The notes under the pieces are model-generated. The model made no database searches and had not been told where the DNA came from. It saw nothing but the letters and a program-made list of their open reading frames with translations. Position numbers and translations under genes: made by a program. This document shows positions 24,392 through 31,686 of a DNA stretch of 48,455 nucleotides, one piece after another (positions within the stretch are counted from its first letter, which is position 1; each line of letters begins with the position of its first letter). The DNA is from Alphaproteobacteria bacterium (GTDB lineage: Bacteria > Pseudomonadota > Alphaproteobacteria > Thalassobaculales > Thalassobaculaceae): positions 1-48,455 of the forward strand of contig JANSYC010000031.1 of NCBI GenBank assembly GCA_024742605.1. The letters are read 5' to 3'.

Positions 24392-25560
24392 CGGCGTCCA
24401 CCGGTCGGGCGGGGTTCGCCGAACAGGTAGCCCTGACCGAAATCCACCCGTAGATCCAGCAGATCCAGCAACATGTCCTCGCTTTCAATCTTCTCGACGA
24501 TCAGATCCATTGCGTGCCGGTCCAAGGCCCCCTTGAAGGCCCGCATGTCCAGAAAGGGGTCGTCGCCCCGGGCCATCTCATGCAGCAGATGGGCATTAAC
24601 CTTGATATAGCGGAATCCCTGGCTGGCAAGATCATCGAGATTGAGATTCAAGTCGCTGACCTGGTCCATCGAGAATTTGTAGCCATAGCCTTGCAACCGC
24701 TTGAGATTCATCCGCGTCACATAATCTTCCGACGAGACGCTCGCCTGGTCGAACTCGAAGATCAGCTCTTCACAAAGGTCCCGATTCGCGGCCATGAAAT
24801 CGATGAATTCCTGAAAGAAATCGGTGTCCGTGAGGGACGCGTTCGAGATGTTGCAGAAAAAGCCGACATCCAGATGATCCTTCCGCGCCCGCCGGACCAA
24901 CTGCACGCAGCGGACAAGCAGGAGATTGTCGATCGCCGCCACCAGCCCGGCTTGCTCCGCGACCGGCAAATACTGTTCCGGAGTGATCACCCCATCACCG
25001 TCGGCGCGGATCCGCGAGAAGCATTCGTAGAACCGGCGTTTGCGCTGCGGCAGACTGACCACCGGCTGGAGGAACAGCTCGACCTTCTCCTCGCGCAATG
25101 CCCCTTCGATCGCTTCCAGCAGCTCCGCCCCATCCATGGAGACGACGCGAGTCGGCGCTTTCTTGCCTTGCTGGCGGTCGGATGAGGGCAGTGCGGCCAC
25201 CTCGACTTTGCCGCCCCCGTCGCTTTGCACGGCCGCATCCTTCTTCTCTGAGAATTGTCTGAGCAGGCCGTGCAAGACCTTGAGTTCCGACGACAGACGC
25301 TCGGCGTCCGGCATGTCATTCAGGCGATCGAGCATGCCGTCGATCAGAACCCGCTGATCCTCGAGATCCCGGCGGTTGTCTTCCAACTCCCGACCAAGGT
25401 CCTTAAGCCGTCGTTCAAGCCAGCGCACGCGACGACGATTGGCAATCCCGAAATGGACCCCGAGGGCGACCCCGAAGACCACAGGGCCGATTACCATCGC
25501 TGAGGCGGACCCGTACCAATCAGCCGCAATCGCCAAAGCTGCGGCGGCGGCAGAATACAT
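24388..25560 (-). CDS. Degenerate EAL domain membrane protein
   Basis: A 390-aa protein with an N-terminal membrane region, a coiled-coil-like charged stretch (about residues 40-110) and an EAL domain (about 145-385). Catalytic motifs are altered: the EAL signature reads ECF (Glu179), and the DDFG motif reads DQVS (Asp299-Gln300), though YIKVNAH and VEKIES remain. Loss of the paired aspartates argues against c-di-GMP hydrolysis and for a sensor or binding role. The ATG at 25560 falls inside a hydrophobic helix, so the true N terminus is probably upstream. It follows pyrD and overlaps the HAD gene. Confidence 0.83.
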   Translation of the reverse strand: MYSAAAAALAIAADWYGSASAMVIGPVVFGVALGVHFGIANRRRVRWLERRLKDLGRELEDNRRDLEDQRVLIDGMLDRLNDMPDAERLSSELKVLHGLLRQFSEKKDAAVQSDGGGKVEVAALPSSDRQQGKKAPTRVVSMDGAELLEAIEGALREEKVELFLQPVVSLPQRKRRFYECFSRIRADGDGVITPEQYLPVAEQAGLVAAIDNLLLVRCVQLVRRARKDHLDVGFFCNISNASLTDTDFFQEFIDFMAANRDLCEELIFEFDQASVSSEDYVTRMNLKRLQGYGYKFSMDQVSDLNLNLDDLASQGFRYIKVNAHLLHEMARGDDPFLDMRAFKGALDRHAMDLIVEKIESEDMLLDLLDLRVDFGQGYLFGEPRPTGGRR

Positions 25561-25631
25561 CAGCGCGATGATCAGGTGGATGAAGATCGTTCCGTCTCCT
25601 CTGCCATGTTCGAGCGCCTGAAGTCCGCCCC

Positions 25632-26693
25632 CTACCCGCCCGAATCGAGCCCGACCGCATCCTCAACCCTGGCCAGACCATCGGCTTGCAGCAATCGCGC
25701 CAATTCTTGCCGGATCTGCCGAAAAAGACCCGGGCCCTTATACACCAAGGCCGTGTAGACCTGCACCAGATTGGCTCCGGCCCGAATCTTTGCGTAAGCC
25801 GTTGCCCCGTTCCGTACCCCGCCAGCCCCCACCAGCACCAGCCGCCCCTGTGACAGCCGATAGGCCTGCGCCAGAAGCGCCGTGGACCTGTCGAATACAG
25901 GCGGCCCCGACAGCCCGCCCGCCTCGGACCGGTTGGGCGATCTCAGGGTTTCCGGCCTGGCGATCGTGGTATTCGAGATGATCAGGCCGTCCACCTTCAA
26001 ATCGATACAGGCGGCAACGATGGTCTCCAGTTGTCCATCGGCCAGGTCTGGCGCGATCTTGACCAAAATCGGCGGCGGATTGTCCGGCACCACTTCGTCC
26101 CGCGCGGCCCGCGCTCCGGTGATCAGGCGCCCCAGGGGTCCCGCCGCCTGCAGATCCCGCAGCCCCGGCGTATTGGGTGAGGAGATATTGATCGTGATGT
26201 AATCCGCGACCGGTGCCAGGCGGCGCACGCCGGTCGCATAGTCCGCCTCCGGATCCGCGGCGTCCTTGTTCGCGCCCACGTTGACGCCGACCACGCCCTG
26301 CGTGCGGTCCCGACCGGCCAACCGTCCGGCACCGGCCTCCATACCGTCATTGTTGAAGCCATAACGGTTGATCACCGCCTGATCCTCGACCAGACGGAAC
26401 ACACGCGGTTTCGCGTTTCCGGTCTGCGGGCGCGGGGTAAGCGTTCCGACCTCGACCGCTCCGGCGCCAATCCTCAGCAATCCGCCCCAGCATTCCGCAC
26501 TCTTGTCGAACCCGGCAGCCAAACAGACCGGATGGGGAAATTTCAGCCCCATAAGTCTCTGGGACAGCGCCGGAGGCACGGCACCGGTCTCACGCGGCCC
26601 GAAGCCGCTGGACAGGGCCTTCACGGTCAGGCGATGCGCCGTTTCCGGGTCGAGCAGCCGGATCGCCGGCATCGCGTAATCGATCAAGGACAT
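25632..26693 (-). CDS. pyrD: Dihydroorotate dehydrogenase (quinone), class 2
   Basis: PyrD oxidises dihydroorotate to orotate, passing electrons through FMN to quinone at the inner membrane. The 353-aa protein has the class 2 N-terminal helical extension (MPAIRLLDPETAHRLTVKAL), the FMN-binding VGTLTPRPQTGNAKPR, the active-site serine in INISSPNTPGLRDLQ, and the C-terminal VGAGGVRNGATAYAKIRAGA. Length is standard. It is upstream of the EAL and HAD genes on the same strand, with about 70 bp between its stop and the EAL frame's first ATG. Confidence 0.96.
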   Translation of the reverse strand: MSLIDYAMPAIRLLDPETAHRLTVKALSSGFGPRETGAVPPALSQRLMGLKFPHPVCLAAGFDKSAECWGGLLRIGAGAVEVGTLTPRPQTGNAKPRVFRLVEDQAVINRYGFNNDGMEAGAGRLAGRDRTQGVVGVNVGANKDAADPEADYATGVRRLAPVADYITINISSPNTPGLRDLQAAGPLGRLITGARAARDEVVPDNPPPILVKIAPDLADGQLETIVAACIDLKVDGLIISNTTIARPETLRSPNRSEAGGLSGPPVFDRSTALLAQAYRLSQGRLVLVGAGGVRNGATAYAKIRAGANLVQVYTALVYKGPGLFRQIRQELARLLQADGLARVEDAVGLDSGG

Positions 26694-26786
26694 AGGGCTT
26701 GCAGACCCGGAAACTGGGGGGCGGATACAACAGGTTGGGACCCTACAGGTGTCACCACACTGCGGGCAAGCGATCTCCCGGGCCGA

Positions 26787-28160
26787 TCACTTGGCCGGCA
26801 GCGCATCCCGGGCCGCCTGCGCCGCCGCCGCAAGCGCGGGCCTGTCGGCCTCACTCCGAGCGAGCTCCGTGGCCTGCGCAACGAAAGCGTCGATCTCCCG
26901 AAGCAGGATGACCACCCCCGCATGCCCGCTGGGAACAGCTCGGGCAATCCGAGCGCATCCATCCAGCACCCTCAAAGCCGCTGTCGTGTTGTCACAGGCA
27001 ATGCGTCGGAGGTTCGGCAACACCAAAGCCACAAGCCCCTCCGCCGAGGCCGAACAGGTCTGAACTCTCACGATACCGGTTGCCGTCCGACCGTTCTCGT
27101 CGTCCACGAAAACCATCGGCTCCAGACCCACATCGAACGCAAGGCGCAGGCTGCCGGTCAGATGGTCGATACAGGTGAGTGCGGTGTATATGTCGTTGAC
27201 GCCAGGCGATAGCGCCCGTGCGGCCACCTCCATCAGAAGATGTAGGTTGAAAAGGGGATCATCTGTATCGGTGCGGGTCGCGTTTATGACCAAACATCGG
27301 GCCGCGGCACGCACCACAGCCGTCTCCGTGATGCTGCCGCCAGCATGGAGGCGCAGAGCGACATCGCGAGGCCCCGCATAATCGCCCGGCGCCACGAGCA
27401 TTTCGATCCGAAGATCATGCCGCCGCGCGAGGTCGGCCAGCGACAGGTATTGGATCAATTCGACATATCCGCCGGTTCCAGTCGACACATCGGTGACCAC
27501 GGTCCGGTCGTCCGGCGGCGCATGCGCGCGTTCCGCCGCCATGGTGCCGCCGCAGACGGCGCGGGCCTGCTTGGCCATCGCCGACAGGCCCGCATCGAGA
27601 GAATGGGCCAATTCCGAACTGGCCTGGTCGATTTGCAGCGAGCGCGCAAGATTGTGGAAGGCGTAGGTCAGCCATGCGACGCAGGACAGGGCGAATACCA
27701 AGGCAAGCGTAATGGACAGGCGGGGAACACTGTCTGCCGCCGCACTGGAGCCGACGTCCGAAAGCACCATGATCGTGAAGGCGAAGGTTCCCGAGAACAA
27801 ACCCATGGTCACCTGGGTCACCCGGTTCCGCATGTAGCGGTCGACCAAGCGCGGCCCCAAGTTACCCGCTGCCACGGTCAAGGCGACCACCGTCAACGAG
27901 AACACCAGGCTGACCACCGTGACCGTTGCTCCCGCCAGGGTCGAGAGAAGCTGCCGGGCCGTCTCAACGCCGATTGAAAATGGCGGCCCCAATGAAGCGA
28001 CCGCATCAGAGGCCCCCGCGTGATCCAACCACACACTGAAAATGGCGAGGACACATCCAAACGTGATCAAACAGCCCGGCAAGAACCAGAAGCTGACGTT
28101 CAGCCGGTGGACTGCTCTTACAATCCATGTCGACCGCTGGACGTCCCCCTGCGACGCCAC
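26787..28160 (-). CDS. DUF2254 membrane protein
   Basis: A 457-aa protein. About four transmembrane helices lie in residues 20-170 (FLPGCLITFGCVLAIFSVW, and STLAGATVTVVSLVFSLTVVA among them), followed by a soluble C-terminal domain of about 280 residues with the motif SPGVNDIYTALTCIDHL, which marks DUF2254. The function of the family is unknown; the layout suggests a channel or sensor. GTG at 28160 begins only 5 bp after the stop of a small lipoprotein gene, without a good ribosome site of its own, so translation is likely coupled. PyrD follows 93 bp downstream. Confidence 0.85.
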   Translation of the reverse strand: MASQGDVQRSTWIVRAVHRLNVSFWFLPGCLITFGCVLAIFSVWLDHAGASDAVASLGPPFSIGVETARQLLSTLAGATVTVVSLVFSLTVVALTVAAGNLGPRLVDRYMRNRVTQVTMGLFSGTFAFTIMVLSDVGSSAAADSVPRLSITLALVFALSCVAWLTYAFHNLARSLQIDQASSELAHSLDAGLSAMAKQARAVCGGTMAAERAHAPPDDRTVVTDVSTGTGGYVELIQYLSLADLARRHDLRIEMLVAPGDYAGPRDVALRLHAGGSITETAVVRAAARCLVINATRTDTDDPLFNLHLLMEVAARALSPGVNDIYTALTCIDHLTGSLRLAFDVGLEPMVFVDDENGRTATGIVRVQTCSASAEGLVALVLPNLRRIACDNTTAALRVLDGCARIARAVPSGHAGVVILLREIDAFVAQATELARSEADRPALAAAAQAARDALPAK

Positions 28161-28165
28161 CTGGG

Positions 28166-28345
28166 TCAGTCCGCTGCGTCCTCAACCGCCCGCTTGGTGT
28201 CCTGCACGGCCTCGTCGACCGCTTCGCCAGCCTTTTCGGCGGGGCCCTGCTCTTCGCATCCGGCCAGCATCATCGGCACGCCCAGGGCCGCGGCCAACAT
28301 TGCGACACGGATCGGATTGCTGATTTCGGTGCTCAAAATCGACAT
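28166..28345 (-). CDS. Small lipoprotein, 59 aa
   Basis: ATG at 28345 with GAAAGG nine bases upstream opens a 59-codon gene. Residues 14-26 form a hydrophobic segment ending in a lipobox, LAGC, so Cys27 should be lipidated. The mature part (EEQGPAEKAGEAVDEAVQDT and a short end) is a charged alanine-rich helix like the entericidin-type or other short envelope lipoproteins. It sits directly before the DUF2254 gene, 5 bp away. I infer an envelope partner of DUF2254, but no function is known. Confidence 0.75.
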   Translation of the reverse strand: MSILSTEISNPIRVAMLAAALGVPMMLAGCEEQGPAEKAGEAVDEAVQDTKRAVEDAAD

Positions 28346-28473
28346 CTTGGGTCGCCTTTCATTGGTATATTAGGTCTCCGGTACTTTGGGACTGACTTCG
28401 AGATATCAACCTATGCCAACGGTTTGGCCCATGCCGGGAGACCACCAAAGACCGGCCAGACAGCGTCAACGGA

Positions 28474-28502
28474 TTGGCACGAGCGGCCTGCGGGGCTATG
28501 GT
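28474..28502 (+). promoter_or_regulatory. Putative promoter of the branched-chain aminotransferase gene
   Basis: TTGGCA at 28474-28479 and TATGGT at 28497-28502, 17 bp apart, 34 bases before the ATG at 28537. It is a good match in spacing and fair in sequence. Confidence 0.5.
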
Positions 28503-28536
28503 CAACCGTCCTGTTTTTTGATGCTCCGGGAGCAAG

Positions 28537-29391
28537 ATGATGAGCGAAGCGCCCAAGGTGGTCACCTATGTGGACCAGACCGGATGGACCGACGGCAACC
28601 CGATGGTCCTCGGTCCGATGACCCAATCCACCTGGCTGGGATCCTTGATCTTCGACGGCGCACGGGCTTTTGAAGGCACGATTCCAGATATAGATTTGCA
28701 CGCCAAACGGGCGTGTGACAGCGCCCGAAAGATGATGCTGGAGCCGAAAATCCGACCCGAGGAGATTCAGGAGCTTGTCACCGAAGGCGTGGCGAAGTTC
28801 GACGGTTCCAAAGCCCTTTATATCAAGCCGATGTTCTGGGCCGACGGCGGTTGGATCTATCCGGACCCCTCCACCACGCGTTTTCTGCTGAGCATCTACG
28901 AATCGCCCCTGCCCGACGCTGGCGGGTTCTCGGCCAACATTTCCTCCAAGCGCCGGCCGGCGCCGGATCAGGCGCCGACCGATGCCAAGGCGGCAGCGCT
29001 CTATGCCAATGCCGGGCGGGCTCTGAAAGAGGCCAATGACGCGGGGTTCGACAACTGCGTGGTTCTGGATCCGATCGGCAATGTGGCCGAGTTCGCCACC
29101 GCCAACCTGTTCTTGGCCAAGGATGGTGCGGTTCACACGCCAGTCCCCAACGGCACATTTCTGAACGGCATCACCCGTCAGCGGGTGATCAACCTGTTCG
29201 AGAAGGCTGGGGTGACGGTCCACCAGCGCTCGGTCTCGGTCGGGGATCTGCGGGACGCCGACGAGATCTTCTCGAGCGGAAATCACGGCAAGGTGCAGCC
29301 GGTCAACCGATTCGAGGACCGCGACCTGCAACCGGGTCCGTTCTTCGCACAGGCCCGCAAGATGTATTGGGATTTCGCCCACGGCGCCTGA
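28537..29391 (+). CDS. Branched-chain amino acid aminotransferase (fold type IV)
   Basis: A 284-aa PLP enzyme of the IlvE family, moving amino groups between branched-chain amino acids and 2-oxoglutarate. The catalytic lysine is Lys151 in APTDAKAAALYANAGRAL; IGNVAEFATANLFLAKDGAVHTP is the cofactor-phosphate region and NGITRQRVI follows. It starts with two adjacent ATG codons (28537 and 28540) after GGGAG. The canonical SEGAGENLF is AEFATANLF here, a variant of the branch. D-amino acid or aminodeoxychorismate lyase relatives exist in this fold, so the substrate is likely but not certain. Confidence 0.88.
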   Translation: MMSEAPKVVTYVDQTGWTDGNPMVLGPMTQSTWLGSLIFDGARAFEGTIPDIDLHAKRACDSARKMMLEPKIRPEEIQELVTEGVAKFDGSKALYIKPMFWADGGWIYPDPSTTRFLLSIYESPLPDAGGFSANISSKRRPAPDQAPTDAKAAALYANAGRALKEANDAGFDNCVVLDPIGNVAEFATANLFLAKDGAVHTPVPNGTFLNGITRQRVINLFEKAGVTVHQRSVSVGDLRDADEIFSSGNHGKVQPVNRFEDRDLQPGPFFAQARKMYWDFAHGA

Positions 29392-29418
29392 CCGCCCCAA
29401 ACCGACCGGACCCCCACC

Positions 29419-30099
29419 ATGACCTTTTCCATTCTTGGACTGTGCCGCCGCACGGGCCGCTACGGCGTGGCGCTGGCTACCTCTTCGATCGGTGCCGGGG
29501 CGCGATGTCCGTTTGTGAAGCCAGGTGTCGGTGTCGTGGTGACCCAGGCCCGGACCGATCCCAGGCTCGGTCCGATCGGCATAGACCTGATGGAGAATGG
29601 CCTCGATGCGCCGACCGTGGTGAAACAGGTCAACCAGGCCATGCCGGACATGGAATGGCGTCAGTTCGCGGCGCTGGACCCCAACGGCGGCGCCGCCTTT
29701 CACAGTGGCACCAGCGTCGGCCAGCCCGCCGATGGCATGGTGCTCCAGGACGGGGTCGTCGTCGGCAATTGGGTGACAGCGGAATCGGTCATTGCGGCAA
29801 TGGCCGCAGGCTTCGAGCTGAACCCCGGCGACGACCTGGCCGATAGGCTGCTGCAGTCGATCGAAGCCGGCCTTGAGGAAGGCGGCGAGAAGGACCCGCT
29901 GCAATCTGCCGCCCTGATCGTCGTGGACCCCAAAGTTCCCTTTCCGGTGATCGATCTGCGTGTCGATCTGTCCGACACGCCGATCGCGGATTTGCGGGTG
30001 GCCTGGGAACGCTGGGCCCCCTTGGCGGACGGATATGTGCAGCGCGCGCTCGACCCCGGCGCCGCCCCCGACACCCGCACCCTGGAGGGCCATGCATGA
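29419..30099 (+). CDS. DUF1028 protein (Ntn-hydrolase-like)
   Basis: A 226-aa DUF1028 protein. It begins TFSILGLCRRTGRYGVALATSS, the family start, with ARCPFVKPGVGVVVTQA next and GWVTAESVI-like sequence (NWVTAESVIAAM) in the middle. The family is predicted to have an Ntn-hydrolase fold; its substrate is unknown, and some members occur with peptidases or amidases. ATG at 29419, 27 bp after the aminotransferase stop, and the stop overlaps the next lipoprotein gene as ATGA, so three genes probably form one operon. Confidence 0.87.
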   Translation: MTFSILGLCRRTGRYGVALATSSIGAGARCPFVKPGVGVVVTQARTDPRLGPIGIDLMENGLDAPTVVKQVNQAMPDMEWRQFAALDPNGGAAFHSGTSVGQPADGMVLQDGVVVGNWVTAESVIAAMAAGFELNPGDDLADRLLQSIEAGLEEGGEKDPLQSAALIVVDPKVPFPVIDLRVDLSDTPIADLRVAWERWAPLADGYVQRALDPGAAPDTRTLEGHA

Positions 30100-30410
30100 G
30101 CTCGCTTCTTCGAACCGGGTCGCTGCTGGCCATGCTGCTGCTTGCGGGCTGTGCCGGATACTCCGCCGCCCGTGACATGTCCCCGGAAGAGATCGCCGCG
30201 AAATCCGACGAATGGGTCTGCGACCGCCTCCGGACCTTCGCCTACAAGGGCCGGCTGCCCGACGCCTGGGCCGATGCCTCCGCCCTGCGTGGGCTCGACA
30301 GCTGTGTGATCGAGGGGGTCAAACGCCGGAGTCAGGACGATGCCGCGGACAAGAAACGCCCGTTGAGCTGCAATCTGTCCGGCAGCGTGCCCCCGCCGGA
30401 ATGCTGGTGA
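30096..30410 (+). CDS. Small cysteine-containing lipoprotein
   Basis: A 104-aa protein with a lipoprotein signal, MSSLLRTGSLLAMLLLAGC, so Cys19 should be lipidated. The mature part has a helical start (SPEEIAAKSDEWVCDRLRTF) and three more cysteines (Cys42, Cys70, Cys92, plus Cys103 near the end) that may form disulfides in the periplasm. I do not recognise the family. It overlaps the DUF1028 gene by 4 bp and converges on the cyclase gene, with 20 bp between. Confidence 0.75.
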   Translation: MSSLLRTGSLLAMLLLAGCAGYSAARDMSPEEIAAKSDEWVCDRLRTFAYKGRLPDAWADASALRGLDSCVIEGVKRRSQDDAADKKRPLSCNLSGSVPPPECW

Positions 30411-30430
30411 AACAGCCATACTGACGGCTT

Positions 30431-31618
30431 CTAAGGACGGGGCTTCACCGCATAGAGCGTGACCGCCTGCGCAATACCGCGCAACGGGTATGCGCCGACC
30501 GGGGTCAGACGGGTGTCATCGCAAGCGGTGGCCACCGCCTCGGACGCGAGGATCGGGTGCCCCAGTTCTCCACACAGCGCCTCGATCCGGCTGGTTATAT
30601 TGACGGCAGGACCGATCACCGTGAACGCCTGCCGCCCGGCTGCCCCGACATTCCCGTAGCGCACGGTGCCCATGTGTAGCGCGATATCGAGCGGCAAGGC
30701 GTGCGGGTCCCGGTCCTTCAAGGCGGCGACCGCAGTCACCGCCTCGACTGCGGCATCGACCGCCGCAGCGCATCGGGCACCCGCGTCGCCGTCAATTTCG
30801 AACGCGGCCAATACCCCATCGCCCAGGAACGCCAGAACTTCGCCACCACGCCGATCGATCGGGGGCAGCATCGCCTCGAAATGCCGATCCAGCAGGGCCG
30901 TCAACTGGTCTCCGGGCAGCCGGTCGCTGGCTGCCGTGAAGCCGGCCAGATCGGCGATCAGGATTACCGCCTCGATCGCCACATCGTCGCCCGGCTGAAT
31001 TGCGCCCTCCAGCACCCGGGGCCCGGCGCGTGCGCCCACGTAGGCCTCCAACAGATTCCGCGCAATCTGGCGCTGAACGCCGGGCAGTACGGCCGCGGCG
31101 ACAAGGCGGGCGATTCCGTCGAGGACCGCGATGTCGTCCTCGTGAAACCCGCCCTCTGCCTTCGAGATCCAGCGGACGATCAGGCCGTCCGGATTGGCGG
31201 GAACCCGTTTGCCGAAAACCATCAGATGGGCGAGATAGTCGGTCACCCCGTCGGCCCGCAGGTCCTGAAAAACCGGGAACTCGTTGGCGACACCGGGGTC
31301 TGCGATCCGGCGGCGCATGCGGAGCTGGCCCTTCGACATCATGTGAAACAGAGGGCTGCGCCGCCATTCCTCCGATTGCTGCTGCCGGTGACCGAAGACG
31401 TCTCCGATGGTCGTTCCTCCGGGCTGCCAGGTCACGCCGATGGCGTCGATCGCCGGATGCAAAGTGCGGGAGGTCAGACGGATATTGTCCAGCGGCATTC
31501 CCGATGACGCGAGGGTTTCCCCAACCTCAGACACCACCTGCTCCATCTCCGCCCGTTCCAGGGCCAGATCGAGCAGCCGTTCCTTCAGACTCTCCAGCAC
31601 TGCCGCCGCAATGGACAC
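30431..31618 (-). CDS. Class III adenylate/guanylate cyclase domain protein
   Basis: A 395-aa soluble cyclase. The C-terminal catalytic domain (about residues 205-390) holds the metal aspartates in LIADLAGFTAASDR and FLGDGVLAAF, and the transition-state Asn and Arg in PAVNITSRIEAL. The N-terminal 190 residues (with FPVFQDLRADGVTDYLAHLMV and FHEDDIAVLDGIARLVAAAV) look like a sensory region related to GAF-type linkers. Substrate preference (ATP or GTP) cannot be read with confidence. It is divergent from the helicase gene across 68 bp and convergent with the lipoprotein gene. Confidence 0.88.
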   Translation of the reverse strand: MSIAAAVLESLKERLLDLALERAEMEQVVSEVGETLASSGMPLDNIRLTSRTLHPAIDAIGVTWQPGGTTIGDVFGHRQQQSEEWRRSPLFHMMSKGQLRMRRRIADPGVANEFPVFQDLRADGVTDYLAHLMVFGKRVPANPDGLIVRWISKAEGGFHEDDIAVLDGIARLVAAAVLPGVQRQIARNLLEAYVGARAGPRVLEGAIQPGDDVAIEAVILIADLAGFTAASDRLPGDQLTALLDRHFEAMLPPIDRRGGEVLAFLGDGVLAAFEIDGDAGARCAAAVDAAVEAVTAVAALKDRDPHALPLDIALHMGTVRYGNVGAAGRQAFTVIGPAVNITSRIEALCGELGHPILASEAVATACDDTRLTPVGAYPLRGIAQAVTLYAVKPRP

Positions 31619-31686
31619 TGGTCAAACTCCATTTTTCGCCACGGTTCCGACTATGCCGTACCGGCGCACACTGTTAAACCGCAGCC

